A stretch of DNA of 64,000 nt from Halogeometricum rufum (GCF_900112175.1 NZ_FOYT01000001.1:62001-126000), one strand, 5' to 3'. Counted from the first letter of the stretch, positions 1 to 7,832 are shown. Translations and numbers: made by a program. The notes: generated by a model from the letters alone, not told the origin.

Positions 1-71
1 GTCGTCTCGGCCGTCTCGCGGGAGACGGCGGCCGTCCGCGACGTGGCGTCCGCGTCGGCGTCGTCGCTCAT
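1..71 (-). CDS. N-terminal fragment of an unidentified protein
   Basis: An ATG on the minus strand at 71 opens a frame that runs off the left edge of the window. The 23 visible residues begin MSDDADADATSRTAAVSRET, an acidic, Ala/Thr-rich start typical of soluble halophilic proteins. It lies 63 bases downstream of the SDR gene on the same strand, so the two could be co-transcribed. Too little is visible to suggest a function. The frame could also be chance, although the acidic codon pattern favours a real gene. Confidence 0.4.
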   Translation of the reverse strand, partial: MSDDADADATSRTAAVSRETAET

Positions 72-134
72 ACTCGCGTGTCGGCGGCCGCCGGTATCAC
101 GGTTGCGCTCTCGGCGACGAAAAAGGACGCTCGG

Positions 135-893
135 TCACTGGGCGACGTACCCGCCGTCGACCGGCATCGGGACGCCGGTGACGAAGGACGCCTCGTCGGA
201 GCAGAGCCACACCACCGCGGCGGCTATCTCCGACGGGTCGGCGGCGCGCTTCATCGCCTGGGGCGCGACGATTCCCTCCATGGCGGCGTCGTCGCCGCCC
301 GTGAACCGCGAGACCATCGGCGTGTCGACGACGCCCGGACAGACGGCGTTGACGCGGATGCCGTCGTCGGCCACCTCGACGGCGACGGACTTCGTGAGTC
401 CGACGACGCCGTGTTTCGAGGCGTAGTACGGGCTCAGGTCCGCCGCGCCGACGAGGCCCGCGATAGACGCCGTGTTGACGATGGCGCCGCCGCCGCGTTC
501 GCGGAGCGCGGGAATCTCGTGTTTCGTGCAGAGGAACACCCCGCCGAGGTTGACGTCGACGACGCGCTTCCAGTCCTCGAACGACTGGTCGGTTATCGGC
601 CCCGGCGTCCCCTCGATACCCGCGTTGTTGAACGCGACGTCGAGGCCGCCGAACGTCGAGACGACGTCGTCGACGAGGGCCTTCACGCTCTCCTCGTCGC
701 TCACGTCGACCGCGAAGAACTCCGCCTCCCCGCCGGCCTCGGAGACGAGACGTACCGTCTCTTCGCCCCCTTCCTCGTCCAGGTCCGCGACGGCAACCGT
801 CGCCCCGGCCTCGGCGAATCGAAGCGCCGTCGCCCGTCCGATACCCGACCCAGCGCCCGTCGCGAGCGCGACTTTACCGCTGATTCCGTCCAT
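135..893 (-). CDS. SDR-family oxidoreductase
   Basis: A 252-residue classical short-chain dehydrogenase, acting in the cytoplasm on an unknown alcohol or ketone. The Rossmann motif TGAGSGIG is at residues 12-19, NNAG at 89-92, and the catalytic set is Ser143, Tyr156 and Lys160 (YYASK). An Asp (37) at the end of the second strand suggests NAD(H) rather than NADP(H). PVDGGY near the C-terminus is also typical. The start is taken at ATG 893, matching the usual N-terminus just before the first strand; an in-frame GTG at 902 would add three residues. A perfect palindrome sits 10 bases upstream. It is divergent from the small membrane gene at 1119. The substrate cannot be told from sequence. Confidence 0.88.
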   Translation of the reverse strand: MDGISGKVALATGAGSGIGRATALRFAEAGATVAVADLDEEGGEETVRLVSEAGGEAEFFAVDVSDEESVKALVDDVVSTFGGLDVAFNNAGIEGTPGPITDQSFEDWKRVVDVNLGGVFLCTKHEIPALRERGGGAIVNTASIAGLVGAADLSPYYASKHGVVGLTKSVAVEVADDGIRVNAVCPGVVDTPMVSRFTGGDDAAMEGIVAPQAMKRAADPSEIAAAVVWLCSDEASFVTGVPMPVDGGYVAQ

Positions 894-902
894 TGAACTC
901 AC

Positions 903-920
903 CGGTGACGTTCGTCACCG
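903..920. promoter_or_regulatory. palindrome before the SDR gene, candidate operator
   Basis: CGGTGACG and CGTCACCG form a perfect 8-base inverted repeat around a TT centre. It ends 10 bases from the SDR start codon and lies in the 225-base gap between divergent genes. The position fits a repressor site overlapping the transcription start or ribosome-binding region. An AT-rich stretch at 966-985 (with TATATAT) is a possible promoter core for either direction. No regulator gene is adjacent, so the operator reading is inference. Confidence 0.4.
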
Positions 921-1118
921 CCGCTAGAAGGCGCCGGGATAGCATATCGATTCCGCAGAAATACCCGAGATACCCGTATATATGGCAGTTTTTCTCGGAT
1001 TGGGAGCCGAATCGTGCGTTCTTCTCGGTCGTCCGGTCGGGTCGTTACCTCGCCGCTCGCCGTCTGACGCTCGTCTGCCGGAGATTCATGGATGTCGGCT
1101 TCCGACGTAGGAGACACC

Positions 1119-1301
1119 ATGGGCGTGAAGGGAGCGGTACTGGCGCTGTACACGCTCGGACTCGGGTGCCTCCTCCTGTTCGAACAGTCGGGGACGGGGA
1201 CGGCACTCGGCGTCGCACTCATCGCACTCGTCTCGACTGCCGTCGTCGCGAAACTCACCGCGCGCGGCCCGACCGGCAGAAGCGGACGCCGCGACCTGTG
1301 A
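1119..1301 (+). CDS. small two-helix membrane protein
   Basis: A 60-residue protein starting MGVKGAVLALYTLGLG, with two predicted membrane helices (about residues 3-20 and 26-45) and a short basic tail ending GRSGRRDL. The start is ATG 1119 because GGAG lies 8 bases upstream; an ATG at 1092 would add nine hydrophilic residues. The positive-inside rule puts the Arg-rich C-terminus in the cytoplasm. Function is unknown. Such miniature membrane proteins are common in haloarchaea. It is divergent from the SDR gene. Confidence 0.5.
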   Translation: MGVKGAVLALYTLGLGCLLLFEQSGTGTALGVALIALVSTAVVAKLTARGPTGRSGRRDL

Positions 1302-1444
1302 CCGCGACACCGAGGGGTCGGAAGGCCGCCCGGTAGCGCGCCGCGAGTGCGTGGCGTGGAGAGGCGGCCACGCCCGCGTTTCGCCCGACTCGTCGCCCAC
1401 GCGTCCCGTTCTCGGTCGTCGTTCTCGCGTCCCCACGGTACCCC

Positions 1445-1999
1445 TCACGCCTCGCAGGGCACCGGGCGGGTGAACGCTATCCTGACGTCTTCGCTCTGGA
1501 CGACGACGCGGACCCTGTCGTCGCAGGCGACTGGCGTGAGGGTGGCCGTCGCCTCGTCGTCGACGACGACGCGGTCCGAGACGGTCCGTACGTCGCCGTC
1601 GCGGGTGCCTTCGACGCTCACCACGGCGACGAAGCCGCCGAGGTCGGGCACCCGGTTCGTGACGGTCACGAACAGCGTGCGCGCCGTCGGCGCGGCGGCC
1701 GGCAGCGACTCGCCGCTTCGACCGACGGCTCCGTTCGCCGCCGGCGTCCCGTTCCGAACGTCCGAGGCGACCCGCGTTCCGTTTGCGGCCGGCCGGGACC
1801 CGTTCGCCCGGACGCTGGCGTTTCCGGGACTGGGTCGCTCCCGTTCGAGACGCATCTCGACGCCCACGTACGCGCTCGCGTCCGAGGCGACGGTTCCGGT
1901 CACCCCACGGTCCGCCTGCGTCGCGCTCAGACTCCCCGTCGGTATCGCCGTCAGGACCACGATACCGGCGGCGACGAGGAGTATCCCCGCTCGCCTCAT
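1445..1999 (-). CDS. secreted protein, divergent member of the local surface family
   Basis: A 184-residue exported protein. MRRAGILLVAAGIVVLTAI is a Sec-type signal sequence or N-terminal membrane anchor. The mature start, with GVTGTVASDASAYVGVEM, matches the Arg-x-Ile...Gly-Asp-x-Ser-Ala-Tyr block of the two proteins encoded at 3001 and 3854. A low-complexity Asn/Gly/Ala-rich stretch (about residues 60-105) separates this from a beta-rich C-terminal half with two cysteines (VACDD and PVPCEA) that could form a disulfide. The start at 1999 overlaps the stop of the upstream regulator by four bases (ATGA), which implies translational coupling. It is probably a structural or accessory surface protein. 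Membership of the family is inference from one shared motif. Confidence 0.7.
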   Translation of the reverse strand: MRRAGILLVAAGIVVLTAIPTGSLSATQADRGVTGTVASDASAYVGVEMRLERERPSPGNASVRANGSRPAANGTRVASDVRNGTPAANGAVGRSGESLPAAAPTARTLFVTVTNRVPDLGGFVAVVSVEGTRDGDVRTVSDRVVVDDEATATLTPVACDDRVRVVVQSEDVRIAFTRPVPCEA

Positions 2000-2664
2000 C
2001 GGTCGGTCGCCTCCGGCGGCGGGCCGTCGTGCCCGACGTGCATCCGCGTCCACGTGTCGTAGGCGAACACCGCGCTGGACGTGAGCGACGTCACCGCGAC
2101 GAAGACGGCCAGCGACTCGTGGGAGAGTCCCGAGAGCACCGGGACGCCCACGAGCGAGCCGAACACGACGGCCGAGAGTATCGAGGAGACCAGCAGCAGG
2201 TACGGCCCCCAGGCCAACTCACGACCCGACGTGGTCTCCAGATAGATGTTCACCGCTTCGGCGCGGTCGGTGAGTTCGACGACGCTCTCCTCGCGGTCGA
2301 ACTCGACGAAGCCGAGGTCCTCCAACTTCGGCGCGTGGAACTGCGACAGCGACGTGTGCACGTTCTTCCGGTCGGCGTACGACAGGCTCTCGGCGTCGAT
2401 TCCCCGCTCCCACGCCGTCACCTGCGCGGAGAGGTCGGCCAACTCCACCGGTTCGTCGGCCCCCTGCTGTTTCAGGTAGTGGATGACGAACCGGCGACGC
2501 TGGTTGCTCAGCGCCTCGAACAGCGCCTCGTGCGTCGGCTGTCGGTCGTCCCCCCGCGCTCCGTCGTCCGCCTCGTCGTCGTCGGTCACCGCATCCGCGG
2601 GCGACGACGACTCGCTCGCCTCGCGATACTGCCCGTTTTCGGTCAGGTGAGTCCCCTCACTCAT
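1996..2664 (-). CDS. winged-helix regulator with C-terminal membrane helices (DUF7344-like)
   Basis: A 222-residue protein. Residues 1-45 are acidic and disordered. Residues 46-140 form a winged-helix domain of the haloarchaeal DUF7344 type: ALFEALSNQRRRFVIHYL, then a loop, then LSQFHAPKLEDLGFVEFD. Two membrane helices follow (about 150-172 and 178-200), then a short charged tail. The layout suggests a membrane-tethered DNA-binding regulator. It is coupled to the secreted-protein gene at 1999 and divergent from the two surface-protein genes, so it is the best candidate regulator of this locus. The palindromic element at 2924 and 3762 would be a natural target, but that link is inference. Confidence 0.8.
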   Translation of the reverse strand: MSEGTHLTENGQYREASESSSPADAVTDDDEADDGARGDDRQPTHEALFEALSNQRRRFVIHYLKQQGADEPVELADLSAQVTAWERGIDAESLSYADRKNVHTSLSQFHAPKLEDLGFVEFDREESVVELTDRAEAVNIYLETTSGRELAWGPYLLLVSSILSAVVFGSLVGVPVLSGLSHESLAVFVAVTSLTSSAVFAYDTWTRMHVGHDGPPPEATDR

Positions 2665-3000
2665 CGTGACCCCCCTGACGCTGCCCCACTTGTCATCGCA
2701 GCCACACCAATGGAACCGGGGTCTTTAGTTACACACCGGGGGAGTCGGCCCCCCGCGTACGAAGGCCGCGTGTGCGCGACCCGCAATCACACCCATCGTT
2801 CGATTAAGCCGGCGTGAAACTCAGTTCCGCGGGACGACCGCATCTGTCTGAGAGTCGCCGCGTGCCGACCTGTCGGCGTCGGGACGCGTTTGCGTCGAGC
2901 GTGGACCGCGTTCGTCACGCGACGTTCGAACTCTAACAATAGGTTCGGCGAGCGTCGACGGAGGTGAGCGCCGCGAACGCACTCGCGGGGCGGACACACC
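2665..3000. promoter_or_regulatory. divergent control region with GTTCGAAC element
   Basis: This 336-base gap has no convincing gene. It separates the membrane-tethered regulator (left) from the first surface-protein gene (right). GTTCGAACTCTAACAATA lies at 2924-2941, and a near-copy occurs at 3762-3779 before the second surface gene. GTTCGAAC is itself an 8-base palindrome. Farther upstream, ATTAAGCCGGCGTGAA (about 2803-2818) matches TTTAATCCGACGTGAA (about 3628-3643) before the second gene. The two upstream regions therefore look like a tandem duplication with conserved control sites. Confidence 0.5.
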
Positions 3001-3534
3001 ATGCAACGACGAACGTTCATCGGGGGACTCGGGGTACTGGCCGCGGCGGGGAGTGCGGTGTTCGGCACCGCCGCCGTCTCGAACGTCACGGCGGAGCGAA
3101 ACATCACCGCCAGCGTCGCGGGCGACGGCAGCGCGTATCTGGAGATACGCGAGGGCGCCGCCAACGGCTTCGCCGTCGAGAACTTGGACGGCGCGTTCCG
3201 CCTGAACTTCGCGAACGACCCGGACGGCGGCAACGGCCTGAACGAGGACGCCGTCAGTTCGTTCGACGACGCGTTCCGCATCAACAACACCGGCGACGAG
3301 ACGCTGGCGGTTCACATCGAGGACGGGAAGGACCGCATCGAGTTCTACTTCGGCGAGGACGCAAGCGACGGGGACTACGGCAACGACACCACGGTGACGA
3401 CGACCCTCGAACCGGGCGACGACCCGTTGATGGTCGGCGTCCGCATCGACCTACGGGACGTGGCGGCGGCGGGCGTGTTCGCCGGCGACGACGACTTCAC
3501 CATCGTCGCCGAGGACGTGGACGACAACGCCTGA
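3001..3534 (+). CDS. secreted DUF1102/TasA-like surface protein
   Basis: A 177-residue exported protein. MQRRTFIGGLGVLAAAGSAV is an Arg-containing signal sequence (RRTFIGG, Tat-like). The mature part starts near TAERNITASVAGDGSAYLEI and continues with FRLNFAND, GGNGLNEDAVSSFDDAFRINNTG and a Thr-rich strand region. This pattern fits the archaeal DUF1102 group, which I associate with TasA/camelysin-type fibre proteins exported by SipW-like peptidases. The mature region is very acidic with no cysteine. It is followed by a paralogue at 3854 and a signal peptidase at 4619, supporting a role as an extracellular filament or matrix subunit. The family name is from memory; the fibre role is inference. 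Confidence 0.72.
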   Translation: MQRRTFIGGLGVLAAAGSAVFGTAAVSNVTAERNITASVAGDGSAYLEIREGAANGFAVENLDGAFRLNFANDPDGGNGLNEDAVSSFDDAFRINNTGDETLAVHIEDGKDRIEFYFGEDASDGDYGNDTTVTTTLEPGDDPLMVGVRIDLRDVAAAGVFAGDDDFTIVAEDVDDNA

Positions 3535-3853
3535 ATCGCCGACCCCCTCTTTTTCGAATCGCGTCAAGGCGGCGAGCGTTCGCTCGGCTTTCGAACCGAA
3601 TCGGGCCGTATCGAGGGAATACGCGGGTTTAATCCGACGTGAAGGTTCGGCGACCGGTCGCCTCTCGTGGGGGAGGGGTCCGTTTGCGGGGGACCAATCG
3701 AGGCGAACGGCCGGGCGCGGAGTCGGTTGGCGGCGCGCCGGGAGCGCGTTCGTCAAGAAATGTTCGAACTGTAACAATATGGCGTCCGGTCCACGTGGGA
3801 AGTGAGCACGACGGGTCGCGGTGGCCCGGGTGCGACAGGAGACAACTACGACA
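3535..3853 (+). promoter_or_regulatory. control region of the second surface gene
   Basis: A 319-base gap without a gene. It contains TTTAATCCGACGTGAA near 3628-3643 (a possible TATA-like TTTAAT) and GTTCGAACTGTAACAATA at 3762-3779. Both are near-copies of sites before the gene at 3001, in the same order and at similar distances. The conservation stands out because the coding regions downstream differ so much in sequence and base composition. It probably carries the promoter and a shared operator. Confidence 0.5.
3550..3554 (+). terminator. T-run terminator after the first surface gene
   Basis: A five-T run (CCCCCTCTTTTTCG) lies 16 bases past the stop of the gene at 3001. Haloarchaeal termination commonly uses short T-tracts. 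It would separate this gene from its paralogue at 3854, which has its own copy of the upstream control element. Confidence 0.45.
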
Positions 3854-4483
3854 ATGCAACGACGAAAGTATCTGGCCGCGTTGGGATCGCTTGCCGCCGG
3901 TGGGGCGGCGATGACTGGGACTGGGGCGTTCGCATCCGTTCGAGCAGAACGGAATCTGAATGTTAGCACTGCTGGGGATCTCAGTGCCTACCTAGGTCTC
4001 AAACCGACTAGCGAATACACAAATCTCGATAATGGGAAACTCAATATTGAATTTTCAGGAGGTAACGGGGAAGGTGGACAGGGCCTGAATAAGAACGCAG
4101 ATACTCTGTTCGCGAACGTATTCAAAATCGTTAATCAGGGTACGAATACAATAAGAGTCCAACTTGGCGATGATGATGACCAGAGTTCATTAATTGGATC
4201 GCTTCCGGACGGACCAATGGCCGTATTCTACTCATTTAGCGGTCTCAGCTCGCCGAATGTGTCGAATTTCACGCCCTTTGACGCAAGTCCGGCCCCCAGT
4301 TACTACCCCAGTTCAGACGTTACTAATCAAGATCTGTCACCGGGTGATGAAATGTATGTTCACATGGGGTTCTACCTAAACGCCGATACTCAAGAACTGG
4401 GCGGTGCCTCGACCAATATCGTTGATGTTCCCGACGATATCGGGATTTATGCTGATTCGACGCCTGATTCAGACGGATTATAG
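3854..4483 (+). CDS. second secreted DUF1102/TasA-like surface protein, AT-rich body
   Basis: A 209-residue paralogue of the protein at 3001. The signal sequence MQRRKYLAALGSLAAGGAAM is encoded by normal GC-rich DNA. From about residue 31 (RAERNLNVSTAGDLSAYLGL) the coding sequence becomes AT-rich, with codons such as AAT, ATT and TTA that are rare in the neighbours. Shared blocks include AERN, GDxSAYL, GLNKNADTLFANVFKIVNQG and an acidic C-terminus. The loop region is longer than in the sister protein (PDGPMAVFYSFSGLSSPNVS). The start is ATG 3854, preceded by the same element as the sister gene; an in-frame GTG at 3821 would only lengthen the signal. It is probably a filament or surface subunit whose exposed part was exchanged by recombination. 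Confidence 0.72.
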   Translation: MQRRKYLAALGSLAAGGAAMTGTGAFASVRAERNLNVSTAGDLSAYLGLKPTSEYTNLDNGKLNIEFSGGNGEGGQGLNKNADTLFANVFKIVNQGTNTIRVQLGDDDDQSSLIGSLPDGPMAVFYSFSGLSSPNVSNFTPFDASPAPSYYPSSDVTNQDLSPGDEMYVHMGFYLNADTQELGGASTNIVDVPDDIGIYADSTPDSDGL

Positions 4484-4665
4484 AAGTCGAACTCACTACC
4501 CGCATATTTTAATTGGATAGCCGTCGAGGAGAAGAACTGCCAATTACGCAGAGATCACACCATCGATAACTACAAAGATAGATGAACTATCGTAAAATAT
4601 TTGTAATTTTCTAAATCGATGAATGTAAACCAGATATTTCACGACAGCTTGAAACTTCTTGCTCT
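3945..4665. other. AT-rich segment with sharp borders inside two genes
   Basis: Base composition drops abruptly near 3945, inside the surface-protein gene just after its signal peptide. It returns near 4665, inside the first membrane helix of the signal peptidase. In the counted stretch 4141-4200 only 23 of 60 bases are G or C, and in 4561-4620 only 15 of 60; the flanks are well above half. No transposase, integrase, tRNA or terminal repeat is visible. Borders inside conserved coding ends fit homologous replacement by DNA from a less GC-rich haloarchaeon. Confidence 0.75.
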
Positions 4666-5788
4666 CTGCTTGATACTCGCTCTCCTCGTCGGCGCCGCCC
4701 TCGGCCAACCAGTCCTCCTCGGCTACGTCGAAACCGGCTCCATGTCCCCGACGATGGAACCGGGCGACGGCTTCGTCGCCGTCCCCTCCGCCCTCACCGA
4801 CGAACCCGAGGCGGGCGACGTCGTCGTCTTCCGCGCGGAGGAGATACAGGGCGGCGGCCTGACCACCCACCGAATCGTCGGGGAGACGCCACAGGGATAC
4901 GTCACCAGAGGCGACGCGAACCCGTTCACCGACCAGGACGGCGACGAACCGCCGGTGAAAGAGGCGCAGATAGTCGCCGAGGCGTGGCAGGTGGGCGGGA
5001 ACGTCGTCGTGATTCCGCAGTTGGGCACCGCAGTGACGGGAATCCGCGGCGCCGTCGAGACGGTGCAACGGACCGTCTCCTCGCTACTGGGGACGCGCGC
5101 CCTCCTCGGCCCGCAGGGACTCGCGTACCTGTTCTTCGGCGCGACGGCCCTCTACTACCTCGTCGGCGAACTCCGCGGCGACGGGCGGGAGCGTCGGCGT
5201 CGGGAGACGAACCGCGACGGGGGTATCGACCCGCGCCTGTTCGCCCTCGGCTTCACCCTCCTCCTCGTCGGCGGCGCGACGGCGGCGATGGTCGGACCGG
5301 CGGGCACACAGCAGTACGGCGTCGTCAGCGCGGAGTTCGACTCCGAGCGACCGACGGTGATTCCGGCGGGCACGTCCGCGAACGTCACCTACGCCGTCGG
5401 CAACGGCGGGTCCGTCCCCGTCCACGTCTTCCTCGAACCCGCCAGCGAAGGCGTGGCCGTCCACCCCGAGGAACTGACCGTCGACGGCCGGCGCGTCGCC
5501 AACGCCACGGTGACGCTGTCGGCGCCGCCGCAGACGGGGTACTACCGCCGGTTCGTCACTGAACACCGCTACCTCGCGGTGCTTCCCCACTCCGTGACGG
5601 AGTCGCTCTACCGGGTCCACCCGTGGGCACCAATCGTCGCCATCGACGCTCTCCTCGGCGTGCCGTTCTACCTCCTCGCAGTCGCTCTCGTCGGCACTGG
5701 ACGAGTGCGGAGTCGGAGTCGGAACCGAGCGGTGCCGATGCGGCGGCGGATTCGACGGGCGGTGCGGGGCCTGTACGCCCGCGAGTGA
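4619..5788 (+). CDS. SipW-like signal peptidase I (S26B) with extracellular extension
   Basis: A 389-residue membrane peptidase. An N-terminal helix (about 10-30) precedes the S26B core: catalytic Ser41 in TGSMSPTM, His84 in LTTHRIVG and the RGDANPFTDQ block (Asp99, Asp105). The Ser-His pattern without a lysine is the ER/archaeal SipW type. Unlike a minimal peptidase, it continues with helices near 160-180 and 195-215, an outside domain (about 220-325) and a last helix near 340-360. It lies 135 bases after the second surface gene, with a TATA-like AAATATTTG about 20 bases before ATG 4619. It probably cleaves the neighbouring surface proteins. The extra domain may hold or present substrates; that is inference. 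Confidence 0.85.
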   Translation: MNVNQIFHDSLKLLALCLILALLVGAALGQPVLLGYVETGSMSPTMEPGDGFVAVPSALTDEPEAGDVVVFRAEEIQGGGLTTHRIVGETPQGYVTRGDANPFTDQDGDEPPVKEAQIVAEAWQVGGNVVVIPQLGTAVTGIRGAVETVQRTVSSLLGTRALLGPQGLAYLFFGATALYYLVGELRGDGRERRRRETNRDGGIDPRLFALGFTLLLVGGATAAMVGPAGTQQYGVVSAEFDSERPTVIPAGTSANVTYAVGNGGSVPVHVFLEPASEGVAVHPEELTVDGRRVANATVTLSAPPQTGYYRRFVTEHRYLAVLPHSVTESLYRVHPWAPIVAIDALLGVPFYLLAVALVGTGRVRSRSRNRAVPMRRRIRRAVRGLYARE

Positions 5789-5878
5789 CCGGCGCGCTCC
5801 AACGTCACGCCTGTAACGAGACCTGAAACTACGTTACCCACGACGTTACTATCGTGTTACTCTCTCGACAGACGAGCG

Positions 5879-7102
5879 ATGTCTGACTGGGAGATTCGGG
5901 CACGGGGAGTGATAACAGGCAACTTCGCGCTGGTGGTCGGGTGTATGCTCGTCCTCGCCGCGGCGGGCGGGTGGGTGACGTACGCGACTCACGTCGACCC
6001 GGGGACGCACGTCGAGGAGCGTCCGGGAGCGTGGTGGGAGACGACGGCCGAGTTCGGCCACGCCGCGACGGTCACAGAACCGAACCCGGTGTACCCCGTC
6101 GGCGCCACGCTGACGGACCGGTCGGCGTACTACGGTGCCATCGCGCCGCGACTCGACGGCAACTTCACGTACGGGTACGCCGCCAGCGAGGGCGGGTCGC
6201 TGACCCTCCGCGTCGACGCGGACGTGGTGTTGCAGGCCGTCGAGCGGAACCAATCCGGGGCGGTCCAGACGCGGTACTGGCAACGGACGCGGAACCTCGG
6301 CGAGTCGGAGGCGCGCGGCGTCGCACCCGGCGAGTCCGTCCGCGTCCCGTTCTCGTTCAACGCCACCGAACTCGCACGCGAGACGGACCGGATAGACGAG
6401 GAACTGGGGGCGTCACTGGGCGAAACCGAAGCGCTCGTTCGCACCACCGTCACGCTCACGGGGACGGTGAACGGGGAGTCCGTCGACCGGACCGAGCGGT
6501 ACGCCCTGCCCGTCGGACTGGGGAACGCGTACACCGTCGAGGACCCGGGGCCGACGACCGACCGGCACGCGCCGACCCGGACGGTCACCGTGCCGAACCG
6601 GTACGGACCGGTGCGGCAACTCGGGGGGCCGGTGCTCCTCGGCGTCGGACTGGGCGGCGCCGTCGGACTCGTCTGGGCGCGCCGGCGGGGCCGTCTGGCG
6701 CCGCCGACGCCGGCCGAGACGGAACGGCTCTCGTTCCGCGAGGCCCGGTCGGAGTTCGACGAGTGGATTCACGCCATCGACCTGCCCGCCTCGGCGTTCG
6801 AACGCCCCCGCGCGGAGGCCGAGTCGCTCGCGGACCTCGTCGACTTCGCCATCGACACGAACAGCAGCGTCGTCGAGGACGCCGAGGCGGGGACGTACTA
6901 CGTCCTCCACGACGGCTACCTCTACACGTACGCCCCGCCGGCGTTCGACCGTCCGGACGACGGCACCGGTGACGGCGAGAGCGGCGGTGCGAACGGCGAC
7001 GGTGACGGGGAGAGTGACGCGATGGACGGCGGAGAGCGCCGACCGGACGACGCCTCCGAGTCGGCGACGGCCGCGTCGGCGGACGGAGAACGGTCGCCGT
7101 AG
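5879..7102 (+). CDS. DUF5305-type membrane protein
   Basis: A 407-residue protein with an N-terminal membrane helix (about 16-36), an extracellular beta-rich region (about 40-240) and a second helix (about 248-270: VLLGVGLGGAVGLVWARRR). A cytoplasmic part follows with FDEWIHAIDLP and LADLVDFAIDTNSSVVED, ending in a disordered Gly/Asp-rich tail (about 360-407). The pattern matches DUF5305, a haloarchaeal family I recall next to signal peptidases like the one at 4619. The gene follows that peptidase by 90 bases on the same strand. It may anchor or assemble the surface proteins. No enzymatic motif is visible. Confidence 0.78.
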   Translation: MSDWEIRARGVITGNFALVVGCMLVLAAAGGWVTYATHVDPGTHVEERPGAWWETTAEFGHAATVTEPNPVYPVGATLTDRSAYYGAIAPRLDGNFTYGYAASEGGSLTLRVDADVVLQAVERNQSGAVQTRYWQRTRNLGESEARGVAPGESVRVPFSFNATELARETDRIDEELGASLGETEALVRTTVTLTGTVNGESVDRTERYALPVGLGNAYTVEDPGPTTDRHAPTRTVTVPNRYGPVRQLGGPVLLGVGLGGAVGLVWARRRGRLAPPTPAETERLSFREARSEFDEWIHAIDLPASAFERPRAEAESLADLVDFAIDTNSSVVEDAEAGTYYVLHDGYLYTYAPPAFDRPDDGTGDGESGGANGDGDGESDAMDGGERRPDDASESATAASADGERSP

Positions 7103-7106
7103 CGCG

Positions 7107-7832
7107 TCAGACGTCGTTCGCGTCGCGGAGCGTGAACGCGCCCTCGTACAGGGCCGTCCCGACGACGGCGGCGGCCGCGCCCGCCTCCTTCAGCGCCCGG
7201 ACGTCGGAGAGCGAGGCGACGCCGCCGGAGGCGACGACGGGGATGTCGACGGCGTCGACGACGCGGCGGGTCACGTCCGTCTGGACTCCCTCTAGCTTCC
7301 CCTCCACGTCCACGTCGGTGAACAGAATCGCGCCCGCGCCGAGTTCCTCGTAGCGCGCCGCGGCCTCTGCGGGGTCCAGTCCCGTCCCCTCGGTCCACCC
7401 GGAGACGACGACTTCGCCGTCCCGCGCGTCGAGGCTCACCATCACGGAGCCGGGGTGCGTCTCGCTTATCTCGGCGACCACGTCCGGGTTCTCCACGGCG
7501 GCCGTCCCGAGGATGACGCGTTCGACGCCGAGTTCGAGGAGTTCGCGGGCGTCCGCGGCCGTCCGGATGCCGCCGCCCAACTGGACGGGCACGTCGACGG
7601 CGGCGACGACGGCTTCGACGGCGTCGGCGTTCTGGCGTTCGCCCTCGAACGCGCCGTCCAAGTCGACCAGGTGGAGCGTGGACGCGCCCTCGTCCACCCA
7701 GCGTTCGGCGGCCGCGACGGGGTCGCCGTACCGTTTCTCCGTGCCGCGTTCGCCCTGCACCAACTGGACGACTTCGCCGTCCTGCATGTCTACCGCCGGA
7801 ATCACCTCGAACGTCGGGAACGCCTCTGACAT
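7107..7832 (-). CDS. hisA: HisA, ProFAR isomerase of histidine synthesis
   Basis: A 241-residue TIM barrel that isomerises N'-(5'-phosphoribosyl)formimino-AICAR ribonucleotide (ProFAR to PRFAR), the fourth step of histidine synthesis. Asp15 in IPAVDMQDG and Asp135 in VSLDARDGEVVVSGW are the catalytic pair. Phosphate-binding loops are LGGGIR (85-90) and VVASGGVASL. Length is normal for the family. It ends four bases from the convergent DUF5305 gene. hisI lies 4 kb away on the same strand, so the his genes are scattered, as is usual in haloarchaea. Confidence 0.96.
   Translation of the reverse strand: MSEAFPTFEVIPAVDMQDGEVVQLVQGERGTEKRYGDPVAAAERWVDEGASTLHLVDLDGAFEGERQNADAVEAVVAAVDVPVQLGGGIRTAADARELLELGVERVILGTAAVENPDVVAEISETHPGSVMVSLDARDGEVVVSGWTEGTGLDPAEAAARYEELGAGAILFTDVDVEGKLEGVQTDVTRRVVDAVDIPVVASGGVASLSDVRALKEAGAAAAVVGTALYEGAFTLRDANDV

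Noticed and set aside
893-1336. 147-codon plus-strand frame
   Set aside because: It is Arg-rich, overlaps the SDR promoter and the better-supported small membrane gene in another frame.
3945-4665. Insertion sequence or provirus fragment
   Set aside because: No transposase, integrase, terminal repeats or target duplication; the AT-rich DNA continues the reading frame of a resident gene.
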